DNA of 64,000 nucleotides from NCBI GenBank assembly GCA_030248195.1, contig JASAND010020615.1, positions 41,366 to 105,365 of the forward strand. Reading direction: 5' to 3'. Position 1 is the stretch's first letter; each line of letters begins with the position of its first letter. Shown piece by piece: positions 54,868 to 64,000 of this stretch. The stretch is from Trissonchulus latispiculum. Lineage: Eukaryota; Nematoda; Enoplea; Enoplida; Ironidae. Under the pieces are notes generated by a model. The model saw nothing but the letters and a program-made list of their open reading frames with translations. It had not been told where the DNA came from and did not search any database. The position numbers were made by a program, and so were the translations under genes.

Positions 54868-55988
54868 AGTATTATGGACAGCAAGATAAACGCCAAGTTA
54901 GAACAAACTATATCACCAAGGCCTACAAGTACATAGGTGCTACCTAAGTCCTGAAAAGGGGCGCGAAATAAAAAAAAGAAGGGCGAAGCTGTAACGATTC
55001 AAATTTTCCAATCGCACCTGGGGGAAAGAAAACGCAGGAAGCTAAAAAGGCTAATATATATTACCGAAATTTTCAGACAACACCAAATTACATAAGAAGG
55101 CACCGCAAAATGTTGACTTCAAAGGACCTGCTTACAAGCTGCCCAATTTCCATGGAACACTTCTTCCGTCGAAGAAAAAAAAGGAATCTAAGAATGCAGT
55201 GCTCTGCCTTTTGGATGCAAAAAACATCTCAGGTTTGCAGGAGTAAAAACAAAAAAATTACTAAAAATCCTAAGTAGATGACGTTGTGCACATGTACAAA
55301 AGCGTAAGATGACGTTGTACACATGTACAAAAGCGTAAATAGAAACAAACAACACAAAGGCACAACTAAAGAAAATAATATGTATGCAATAAAAATTATG
55401 TAGTCAGTCACCGACACGCACATAATGAACGGACAAAAAGACAATTTTGCATCAGATGAATGTATACCAATGAAATACACTACACACACTTTTCTAAAAA
55501 CTAATTTTATATAAATGTGAATTAATATGAGTTTGGGTTATCTGACTCTAGAAACTTCAAAGTTTCAAACAACACTCCTAAAAGCTGCACTTGGACTCAT
55601 GTTATGTGAGGGAACACCTTGTTGTAACCCACTCCTAGTGTAGAAGTGGATGTTACCCCCCGCTACTTACTTTCCGCATCTCCTCGTACAGAATCGCTTA
55701 GCTCTCAAAGTCCCAAGCCAGGCCCTAAATAGGAACAACTTGGAGAATACTTTGAAACTCCCCCCTACTGACAGTCAACATTGAAGACATATATACGTAA
55801 TTCCGCCCAATCCTTTCATACACATCAAAACAACTACATTGCAATAACATAGCAATAAAAATTTATATGACACAAATAATCATTAACAGCTTAAGTATAC
55901 GATGGCATTTCTTAGACACAGTACATATAATTGCATACAAATGCGCACTCCATTCCAATCACTGGTTTTCTTGGAGACTGAGCACCGG
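54868..55988. other. BAK 3' flank; no gene recognised
   Basis: Downstream of the BAK stop on the minus strand; the 3' UTR end is not identifiable. A 33-bp tandem pair containing GATGACGTTG and CACATGTACAAAAGCGTAA lies at 55278-55338. The 86-codon minus-strand frame at 55229-55489 is hydrophobic but has no domain or splice context. Confidence 0.5.
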
Positions 55989-56120
55989 CTATTTTCTGGG
56001 AAAAAATTTGTACAGTATCATAAGTGTTGTGATCATTACACCCAGAAAAATGACGGACCCAGTCGGACTAAGACCGTCCAAGGCACCCAAATCGTGTCCC
56101 TGATAATTGAGCACGGATAG
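55989..56120 (-). CDS. BAK: BAK exon 5: tail anchor and stop
   Basis: Acceptor TTTTTTCAG; residues 475-517 then TAG (55991-55989). A hydrophobic helix (G-S-V-I-F-L-G-V-M-I, then T-T-L-M-I-L) and the short basic end K-F-F-P-R-K form a typical mitochondrial outer-membrane tail anchor. Confidence 0.94.
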   Translation of the reverse strand, partial: LSVLNYQGHDLGALDGLSPTGSVIFLGVMITTLMILYKFFPRK

Positions 56121-59100
56121 CTGAAAAAACAAATACAGCGCAAAGTATGCACTAAACAAATAAAAACGATGGAGTGAAACCAATTAGAGTACACCCTATT
56201 AGTGCAAAACTAAAGTCCCGACACAGCGTATACAAAAGCAGACTTAGGAATGCACAAATTCTGCAAAAATTAAATACATGTTTGATAAAAGTTTCCTCTC
56301 AGAAGGATTATGGAAATGCCTTGATCTTATAGGTCTCTGATGAATACGTATTGTAAAATGTACGACTCTTAGAAAAAACTAAAAATTTCAGAATTAGTTA
56401 ATATCTGTTTTACGAAGGGTTTTGTTCTGATATATATTTTGTTTTTCACGTGTCAGTTTTTTTACGATTGCATGGTTGCTAGCTAAAGAGCGCTACGTAG
56501 TCAACGTTCCGCTGATTCTCGGCACTGAGTAACACTTTACGTATTAATTGTTGTACAATGACGTGGTTTACAGTTTAAAACAGATCCTTACCCATCCGCC
56601 AACACTGGCAATCCAGACACCGATACGCTCATGGATGATAAAGCGAGTAATGAGGGAAACCATGCTGCCAACGAAACTTCGCAAGCCCTGCCGGACCACC
56701 TGCATACAGACTCTGTAGCCAAAGGACAGCAGGGCAGCAATACGGCCCCAGTTGATGACACCTTCGCGAAAGATGCTAAAACAAATATAAAATACACCCA
56801 TGTAGAAACATAGTCTGGGCTTATTCTAGTGGTGGGGGGTGGGGCCCCCCATAAACACCTTTACCCCTCCCAAAAATCGTTCCCCCCCCCAAAAAAAAAG
56901 TGGGTGCCCCTTTTGGTACCAACTTTTGCACTAAAAAATCGCTCAGAAGGCCACATTTTCAAATTCTGCGGCTTCGTCGGAGATTGTTACTCGATTTTTG
57001 CCAATGTAAGCACTAAATCCGCTTATGTTTGACGATTCCTATAAAAATACGTAGAAAATAGCGCAATTTTTAGCATATTTTTAGAAAAATTTTGAAAATT
57101 TTCGCCCCCCCAAGTGACTCGCCCCCAAGGCACCCCGCCCCAAACAAAAATTCCCTAGAATAAGCCCAGCAGTACTACTACAAGAAGTTGTATATACGTA
57201 TGTACTATACGTATCAACAAGAATTTTACACAAAGTCAATTAGCAGGACAGAACCTAAAGAAAAAATTCAGTAACGGGCGACAGTTCCGAATTTATACCC
57301 ATATAAAGTTTTTATTATTTCTTTATACCCAAACAAAGCAAAATCAAACATAAATTAGAAAGCAGAAATCCACAGCCCCGGCCCTAGCGAGCCGAGCCGG
57401 CTACTACGTCTATGTGCGCAACATAGAAACCTAAAGTCTGACCAAAAAATGTAGAAAGCGAAATTGTTTGCTTTATATCTCGTAAACGCTTCAAGATAAC
57501 TGCCATAAATTATATATTTTCTGAACCGGAATGATGAGATCTTTCTTCTCGTGAAAAAAGTTTTTTGAAATTTCCCGTGCGATTTCAAAGGGTGCCGCTT
57601 TTATATGTCCAGAAGGATTGGTAAATGCTACAACCACGATTTTTTCAGGAAAATTTTCCCCTTGCCCGAATGTCCTACACACCAAATTTCAGCTTTGTTG
57701 GTTGAAAATTGCGTGAGTTATTCCATTTTTTAGATTTTCAAAATCCTTTGATCTTTGCCGCTTTTTCGACTTTGACTGGTTGTTACTCGCCACTCGCTCA
57801 ATGAAAAAATTTTTTGATTGGATTTTCAGGACCGCCTGGGTGTCCGCTTTCATCTGATATACGTGGTATTTCAAAATTTGAAAGTCGATTTTTTCGAAAA
57901 ATACCACTTGTTGACCCAAAATTTCGGCAAAGCGAATCCACCAAAAGTGAATAAAAATAACATAATCATAAAGTTCATTATGAGCTGAATCCAATGATAT
58001 AAAGTTTTCGTGGCTACGACTTATATTGCGCCAGCAATGAATTTTTAAACATTTCCCTTATTTCAAGCTGGTTTTTGGCTTCCTTTGATGTTGCCGCCTA
58101 GATTTACCTGAACCAGCGTAAACTAGCAAAAACCAGCTGAAATAAGGAAAATGTTTAAAAATTCATTGCTGGCGCAATATAAGTCGTAGCCACGAAAACT
58201 TTATATCGTTGGATTCAGCTCATAATGAACTTTATGATTATGTTATTTTTATTCACTTTTGCTGGATTCGCTTTGCCGAAATTTTGGGTCAAAAAGTGGT
58301 ATTTTTCGAAAAATCGACTTTCAAATTTTGAAATACCACGTATATCAGATGAAAGCGGACACCCAGGCGGTCCTGAAAATCCAATCAAAAAATTTTTTCG
58401 TTGAGCGAGTGGCGAGTAACAACCAGTCAAAGTCGAAAAAGCGGCAAAGATCAAAGGATTTTGAAAATCTAAAAAATGGAATAACTCACGCAATTTTCAA
58501 CCAACAAAGCTGAAATTTGGTGTGTAGGACATTCGGGCAAGGGGAAAATTTTCCTGAAAAAATCGTGGTTGTAGCATTTACCAATCCTTCTGGACATATA
58601 AAAGCGGCACCCTTTGAAATCGCACGGGAAATTTCAAAAAACTTTTTTCACGAGAAGAAAGATCTCATCATTCCGGTTCAGAAAATATATAATTTATGGC
58701 AGTTATCTTGAAGCGTTTACGAGATATAAAGCAAACAATTTCGCTTTCTACATTTTTTGGTCAGACTTTAGTAAAATTGATTTCAATGTACCCAAGCAGA
58801 AAAAGCTGAACCAAAAACTAAACCTCTTAATTTGCAAGGGCGCATAAATATACGCTTAGGCTGTACGTAAATCATGTAGTTTTAGCTAAAAAGAGCACAA
58901 AATACTGATTTAGTGGGCATGTATCACAACAATAAATACTACTTAACCTAACGTACGTACCGTCTGGCAACCCGGGCAAAGGCCTCATAGGCCGTTCTGG
59001 CTCCCAGATCTGGGACTTGATCCAGGAGCTGACGCGCCATGGAGTCCAGTTCTTCTCCGTAGCGACGACTGATATCGTCCCCGATGATGGCCAGACGTCG

Positions 59101-60918
59101 ACCAATTACGGATTCCGGACTGAATAACAAATTGTGAACAGGCAAAAACATGACAGCAACAAAAGAAAAGAATAGAAACGCAGATCACAATTACACCTAC
59201 AGACCTTAAATCTAAACATGAAAAAAGATAAATGCTGCCAGCTGTTAGCCAATTTACACCTTAGTCGAAAAGAGCTTTGTAAGTACAGTTTCGCTTACAA
59301 ATACACAGGTCCACTTTACTCTTTCACCATCAAAGATGCACGTTTCCAACTTCTGTTAGCCACTTACTATATATCAAACTTCAAATCAAAAATCAAATCA
59401 GAAATCAAAATCTCCAAAAAACCAACCTCAACGGATTGGAAACCCGGTCAAATTCCGGCACACTGGGCGTCTCCAGGCCCGTCCGGGAAACCACCGACCC
59501 GGCGCCAGCCGACAAGCGCCCACTTCCTCCAGAGGCACTGTAGAAACTGTCCGAGGTGGAGTCGGCGGTTTCTTCCAGCATCAGGGCGCTGGAAAAATCT
59601 CGATTGTAGGCGTTGATCATGAAGCTGCGAACCACCTGTTCCGTTTGATCCTCCACCTCCGCTGCGGAAACTGGGGTGACCGGCCTAGAGGAAGTGGAAG
59701 GACCACCGGGCGTCTCAATGTCTGCGCAGCTGGCGGCAGCGTCCAGGATTTGACCGGCCGACACAGCACGCTGACCTGAACGCCGACCAGCCGCAGGCGT
59801 GCGAGACGACGTCCCAGTGGATGGTCTAAAAAGAGAAAAACGCAAACAATCCAACAAAACCAATGAAACTCAAAGGCTGTACTATATACAAGTGGTTCGA
59901 GTTTTACCAGTCACAAACTTACGTAGGTTTCTCAAAGACCTATCCCACAGGGGGTGGGAGGCATTCCTCCCTAAACCTGGATGTCGCCGTCTCCAGGATT
60001 CGGGTCTTCTTCCGTCTCAAAGCTGCCAGTAAAATTGAGTTTTCAGGGTAAATTTTCAAACAACTTTGCTTCGTGTCTATAACCAGCGTCATCACAAGTT
60101 AGCACTGCCCCGGTTCAAGGCCAACAAAACTCTGGGCAGGACCAGCAATGCGGCGTTCAGTATTGAAATCCAGAAACAGCACTTTAAAAACTATAAAAGT
60201 ACATTCGTTTATATTAAACTTAATTCCTGAGAACTCACAGCCGGTCTGCGGCAGCTGACAGCTGTCTGCCCATTTCCCTGATAATGGAAGAATTGCTATT
60301 GCTGGAACTATCCAGGCCGTTATGTCGTCGTAACTGTGGCAGACCCAGCAGTTCATTTGTAGCGGCAGCAGCAGCAGAGGTGACCGGTTGATTTTGAATG
60401 ACCGGCGTGGTCGCACCAGAAGGAACTGCCATCAACGGATGGCTATGGGAGCGGGAAGTGCCAGAAGAACCCGATGGGAGATGTCCATTCCTGGCTCCAG
60501 GTGGTCTGGGCAAGGGAATCTGGGCTCCGCCACCACCGGGGGGCCGGGCTGGAGTGGACAGCTGGGCCCGTGGAGTGTGAAAGGAGCCGTCGCCGTCCCC
60601 AGATTCACTGGGCAAAATTAGACGCGGCTGGGAGAATCGACGTCGTTCGCTGAGCGGCGGACGTCCCAGTCCATCCGGTTCATCTGCGAAGAATTCCTGC
60701 AGTGCGGAATTGGCAGCGTTGGTATTGCCGCTGTTGTCGCTCACAGAATGCTCTGGAGACGGGGAAGAATCAGGAGTAATCAAACCACTATGACCAGTCA
60801 AATCGTTCCCAAACTTGGTATCCGTATCGCCACTGCCATCATTAGCCGTACCGGAGGAGCGATCTGAGCAAAACTTAGATTCATTTAGATTAGCTGCATC
60901 CTCCTCCTGATTCTGCAT
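55989..60918 (-). CDS. BAK: BAK-type multidomain BCL-2 family protein with long N-terminal extension
   Basis: BAK proteins are tail-anchored in the outer mitochondrial membrane and oligomerise to release cytochrome c in apoptosis. Minus-strand exons 60918-60239, 59825-59427, 59119-58961, 56775-56592 and 56120-55989 join with matching phases into 517 residues. BAK-like parts are helix 1 (T-E-Q-V-V-R-S-F-M, 288-296), BH3 (I-G-R-R-L-A-I-I-G-D-D-I, 365-376), BH1 (V-I-N-W-G-R, 419-424, to F-G-Y 433), BH2 (V-W-I-A-S-V-G-G-W, 466-474) and a C-terminal membrane helix (about 495-512) ending K-F-F-P-R-K. BH3 and BH1 are BAK-like rather than BAX- or BCL-2-like. Residues 1-285 are Ser/Pro/Gly/Ala-rich and have no counterpart in vertebrate BAK (about 211 aa). 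Confidence 0.94.
56592..56775 (-). CDS. BAK: BAK exon 4: BH1 and BH2
   Basis: Acceptor TTTGTTTTAG; residues 413-474. Contains V-I-N-W-G-R-I-A-A-L-L-S-F-G-Y (BH1, 419-433) and V-W-I-A-S-V-G-G-W (BH2, 466-474). The donor TGG|GTAAGG is phase 0. The 2.2-kb intron separating it from exon 3 holds a MITE and a large palindrome. Confidence 0.96.
56813..57171. mobile_element. MITE in BAK intron 3
   Basis: The ends TCTGGGCTTATTCTAG and CTAGAATAAGCCCAGC are inverted repeats around 360 bp of non-coding DNA with C-runs and the phrase GCGGCTTCGTCGGAG. A lone copy of the end motif is at 28283 in AKT intron 7B. The target duplication is unclear. Confidence 0.65.
57432..58770. mobile_element. 1.3-kb near-perfect palindrome (long-TIR foldback element) in BAK intron 3
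   Basis: The left arm 57432-58078 and right arm 58125-58770 are about 646 bp each and reverse-complementary with only a few mismatches, around a spacer of about 46 bp. Matching open frames on opposite strands (57491-57685 and 58517-58711; 57689-57994 and 58259-58513) are arm copies, not genes. Arms start TAAAGTCTGACC. It sits in a transcribed intron, so the pre-mRNA would form a very long hairpin. A diverged single arm lies at 29330-29690. Confidence 0.92.
58961..59119 (-). CDS. BAK: BAK exon 3: BH3 domain
   Basis: Acceptor TTGTTATTCAG; residues 360-413. I-G-R-R-L-A-I-I-G-D-D-I-S-R-R-Y is nearly identical to the vertebrate BAK BH3, with the key Leu (369) and Gly-Asp (373-374). The donor CG|GTACGT is phase 2. 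Confidence 0.96.
59427..59825 (-). CDS. BAK: BAK exon 2: rest of extension and helix 1
   Basis: Acceptor CTCTTTTTAG; residues 227-360. A Ser/Thr/Pro-rich part leads into D-Q-T-E-Q-V-V-R-S-F-M (286-296), matching BAK helix 1. About 60 further Ser/Gly-rich residues precede BH3, a longer loop than in vertebrate BAK. The donor AG|GTTGGT is phase 2 and joins S360 to P-E-S-V. Confidence 0.9.
60239..60918 (-). CDS. BAK: BAK exon 1: low-complexity N-terminal extension
   Basis: The acceptor CTACAG precedes nine bases and then ATG at 60918, so a 5' non-coding exon is implied. Residues 1-226 are Ser/Pro/Gly/Asn-rich with several S/T-P sites, a proline-rich stretch P-L-P-R-P-P (135-140) and a basophilic-kinase motif R-R-R-F-S (S96). 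The end, M-G-R-Q-L-S-A-A-A-D-R-L (216-227), resembles a BH3 motif. The donor CT|GTGAGT is phase 2. Membership in the BAK transcript rests on phase agreement with exon 2. Confidence 0.82.
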
Positions 60919-60927
60919 CCTAGAAAC

Positions 60928-61509
60928 CTGTAGAAAAAGAGAAGAATTATATATATACAAAAAATGAATTGAATATATAAATATGCCAAAACAAGAGACT
61001 GCAGAGCAGCGGTCTTGTTTTTCTCTGGACTCTGGGCGAAAAAAGCGGTGGTGGGACCAGAAGTGGTCAACGTTTGACCACAAGATTTGAAAATTTTGAC
61101 CTAAACTCCTAAAAAGTTGGAATTTCCTGGGCACCGTATGGTGAGGGGTGCCAAAAAAGGGGGGGGTGCGAATGGGGGGTGCCACCCCCCCCCCATTGGC
61201 GCAGCCAGGACTTTATGACAGGGTATGCGAACTAGCATTTTGAATTAAGTATGCGTTCACCTTGTGTTAGAAAGTGTGCTCACAACGCAAAAATATTTAA
61301 TTAAAATGCTAAATATATATACGAATTTGGGGTAGAGGTCGTTTATGGGGGCACTAGACTAAGCCCAGTTTTAAAACCGCGTTCTAAGCAACATTAGAAT
61401 AAGACTAGTTTTAAAAAAATTCTGATCGATCTGTACCAAAAATTTATATATAGTCAAGCGGGGAAAACCCACTTCTATCCAAGTGTGAGTGTGAGCTACC
61501 AGTATGAGG
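60928..61509. other. Region upstream of BAK exon 1
   Basis: Includes the acceptor pyrimidine tract and AT-rich intron-like DNA. A C-run stretch (61130-61200) ends with GGCGCAGCCAGGAC, which resembles a hAT-like end. No promoter can be recognised. Confidence 0.45.
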
Positions 61510-63840
61510 TATATGTATACAAGAACAAAAAGTGCTCCTTCGTCGCATGTAAAATACATATGAGTCTTCGTAGGCAGGTTGTACATAAGCAAAAACTAGC
61601 CTGTGAAATACATATGAGTTCCGTAAGGAGGTTGTAAATTAAGGAAAACAAGTTGCAACCGCTTAACATATGAGCCTGTCCTACAACGAGGCTCATATTG
61701 GCGTATGTCATAATAAGAATAATTTGCAGATTTACTTTTATATAAATACATACTGCATAAAGCTTTTCATTACAAATTATCCTTCATATATATATAATGT
61801 TGATCAGTCATTATAGTGTGCATATGCTCAATACGGTACGCCATGAGGCGCTCTGACTCACAGCCAAGTGGGAACGCATTCTGCGTATGTATAATGTGAA
61901 AGTGTTTCGAGAATGCATTAGAGGTGTGCCATAGTGTTTCAGGAAACAGGTTGCATGCACAGTTCAGCTTGAGCAGTCGTAGTTCACTTCAGTCCTGGGC
62001 CATGACGTCAACCAACCACAGCACTTCACAACCACTTTGAGCATGCAGTTCTATGACAAATGTTGCTCAGCTCGCTCAGGGCTTTCATTTGGTACCAAAT
62101 TTGACCAGTTTTGAAAAATTTCATTTTTGACCGAAAATCGCCAAGTCCCCCCCACCCCAGCACAGCACTCTACAGCCACTTTGAGCATGCAGTTCTAAGT
62201 CCCCACCCAAGGCCGCACCCAGTCTAGACCCCCCATTTTGGGATGACAAAGTGGAAAATTTTTGCTATTTTTATAGCAAAAACAGCTATTTTTTAAAAAT
62301 TTTTGCGCCTTCGGCGCTGTAACTCACAGTTTGCAAGAAATAAACGTCCAATGTACTGTCCTTGGGCAAAAATTCTTCAACTTCTGGGGGGCTCCGCCCC
62401 CCAGGCCCCCCCTTGCGTTTTACCTTGGACCCCCCCTTTTCAAAATCCTGGGTGCGGGCCTGTCCCCACCCCACCCCAGCACAGCACTCTACAGCCACTT
62501 TGAGCATGCAGTTCTATGACAAAAGTTGCTCAGCTCGCTTAGGGCTTTCATTTGGTACCAAATTTGACCACTTTTGAAAAATTTCATTTTTGACCGATAA
62601 TCGCCGAAGTCCCCACCCCACCCCAGCACAGCACTCTACAGCCACTTTGAGCATGCAGTTCTATGACAAATGTTGCTCAGCTCGCTTATTGCTTCCATTT
62701 GATACCAAATTTGACCACTTTTGAAAATTTTCATTTTTGACCCCATCATGACCTCCCACCGACCTGACCCTCCAGATGGCAAAGTGGAACCAGCACAGCA
62801 AGATGGGTGGGTCAGACGGCAAAACGGATGCCAGGAATGAGCTGGGCGCACCAGAAAACCCCTATAGACAATGTTTTGTCGGGCTATGTACAGTCCTATA
62901 TGGTGTTCCCGGAAGTCGGTACCGACCGGACCCTCCAGACGGCAAAGTGGAACCAGCACAGCTAGATGGGTGGGTCAGACGGCAAAACGGACACCGGGAA
63001 TGAGCTGGGCGCACCAGAAAACCCCTATAGACAAAGTTTGGAGAGGCAAAGTAAAGCCTACTATGGACCTCCGGGAAGCGTTTACCGACATGACCCCTCA
63101 GACGGTCAAGTGGAACCAGCCCAGCAACTTGAGTTACTCGGGCAGCAAAACTGATAGCGGGAATCGATTCTCCGTCCCAAAAAACCTTTGTATGCAAAAT
63201 TTGAGCCACCCATGTAGCAAAATAAGCGAAAAAATTAAGTTCAAAGTTCGACCCAAAATTCACCAACTTTGGCCGGCCAGTACCGAAAAATTACGCACGA
63301 AGACGGAAAATCATATAGCATTTGAACGACCCCGATATGTGTACTGTTTAACCATATAGTCAGTATTGCCCCATATATAGCCCAATCTGACTTATTAAGG
63401 CGCCTTTGAAGCATACTTTTTGGCCATTTTAGCGTTTTGGCCGACTTTGGCCCCCAGCCAAAAATTTTTTCCGGCCCTGGGAGGCATAAAAACTAGCTTA
63501 TTTTCTTATTTTTGATTTGTACTACAAGAATATATATGGGTTTCATAGGCAAAAATTTTTCTATCTGTAGTTATTCAAGCTACAAAACCCCCTTATGAGA
63601 CATCAAAAGCGAGAAACCGGAAAAAAACATCACTCTCGTAAGCGATTTTTGGCATAACTTTTTAACGGAAAGTGGTACGGGGATGAAACTTCGCACACAT
63701 ACTAAACTCGATACGTACAATTTTTTGCGCACATAATCTGCGCAGGATCTGCGCAGGAATCTGCGCAGCTTCTGCGCAGCCTTGTTTTACACGGTCATTC
63801 GACCATTTTCACTCATATTATAGGGGTCGCTACCGCGACC
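61510..63840 (-). mobile_element. Hairpin-capped tandem-array element, copy 5
   Basis: On the minus strand the order from 63840 down matches copies 1 and 2: GGTCGC / GCGACC hairpin (63823-63840), CTGCGCAG block (63730-63785), AACCGG-containing leader, 163-bp-type units (62770-63160), and 145-bp-type units (62030-62760). It ends at GTATACAAGAACAAAAAGTGC near 61515. The hairpin stem is degraded at its outer side. A 255-bp hAT-like MITE is inserted at 62208-62462. No coding capacity. Confidence 0.65.
62208..62462. mobile_element. hAT-like MITE, 255 bp
   Basis: Ends CAAGGCCGCACCCAG and CTGGGTGCGGGCCTG are inverted repeats. The target duplication TCCCCACC is perfect at 62200-62207 and 62463-62470. 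It contains a GCGCC-TTC-GGCGC hairpin and AAAAATTCTTCAACTTCT followed by CTGGGGGGC-TCC-GCCCCCCAG. It is the intact sister of the copy in AKT intron 10 and is inserted in a tandem-array unit. Confidence 0.92.
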
Positions 63841-64000
63841 AATATTATATATCTTAAAGAACGTCCAAAACTACCCTGCTTCCCTGCAAATTTTCTGGAT
63901 CTTTGAAATTTTTGGTAGTACGGGTCCGACCAAGTGCTGCAATTTGACAAAATTTGCCGGGCCACCCTAAACTACTGGAAAGACCTATACCAACACGGAA
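63841..64000. other. Window end, nothing recognised
   Basis: AT-rich sequence with no repeat or coding signal within the last 160 bases. Confidence 0.5.

Noticed and set aside
55229..55489. 86-codon hydrophobic minus-strand frame near the BAK 3' end
   Set aside because: Probably 3' flank or UTR; it includes a 33-bp tandem duplication and shows no conserved membrane-protein signature.
57491..58711. Identical 64-codon frames on opposite strands, apparently conserved
   Set aside because: They lie in the two arms of one palindrome inside a BAK intron; identity is due to the inverted repeat.
60919..61185. Upstream Met start for BAK at 61185
   Set aside because: The stretch 60928-61185 looks like intron, with a polypyrimidine tract and CTACAG acceptor before 60927 and C-rich repeat-like codons; the ATG at 60918 is preferred.

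Overview
The window is animal nuclear DNA: AT-rich, intron-rich and crowded with mobile elements. Two genes can be reconstructed exon by exon. The first is an AKT/PKB kinase on the + strand (coding 18187-34543). The second is a BAK-type multidomain BCL-2 family protein on the - strand (coding 60918 down to 55989). This pair indicates a metazoan. The compact invertebrate-style gene models suggest an early-branching marine invertebrate such as a sponge, but I cannot fix the species.

Layout. 1-1832: minus-strand LTR-retrotransposon-like sequence cut by the window edge. 1834-5045: a non-coding unit bounded by 325-bp direct repeats. 5046-17331: repeats, tandem duplications, TIR elements and three hAT-like elements with perfect 8-bp target duplications. 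17453-17642: a truncated copy of AKT exon 4. 18187-34543: AKT, twelve coding positions plus one alternative exon, with mobile elements in its introns. 34544-55988: about 21 kb with no recognisable protein gene, holding inverted-repeat elements, a tRNA-derived SINE head and two more hAT-like elements. 55989-60918: BAK, whose largest intron holds a 1.3-kb near-perfect palindrome. About 61510-63840: another copy of the hairpin-capped tandem-array element, itself split by a 255-bp hAT-like insertion.

The strongest biological finding is a pair of homologous exons in AKT (7A, 21960-22151; 7B, 27787-27993). Both are phase 0, and both encode the same stretch of the kinase domain from the hinge to the catalytic-loop YRD motif. 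A kinase needs exactly one of them, so they look like mutually exclusive exons giving two AKT isoforms (557 and 562 residues). The 5.6-kb intron between them is largely a tail-to-tail pair of repetitive elements, one of which ends only 61 nt upstream of exon 7B.

The BAK protein is predicted at 517 residues, far longer than vertebrate BAK. It has a roughly 280-residue Ser/Pro/Gly-rich N-terminal extension that ends in a second BH3-like motif. AKT (survival signalling) and BAK (mitochondrial death effector) are the only two recognisable genes here and lie tail to tail. Coordinates of splice sites come from reading frames, AG/GT signals and phase agreement; no transcript data were available.
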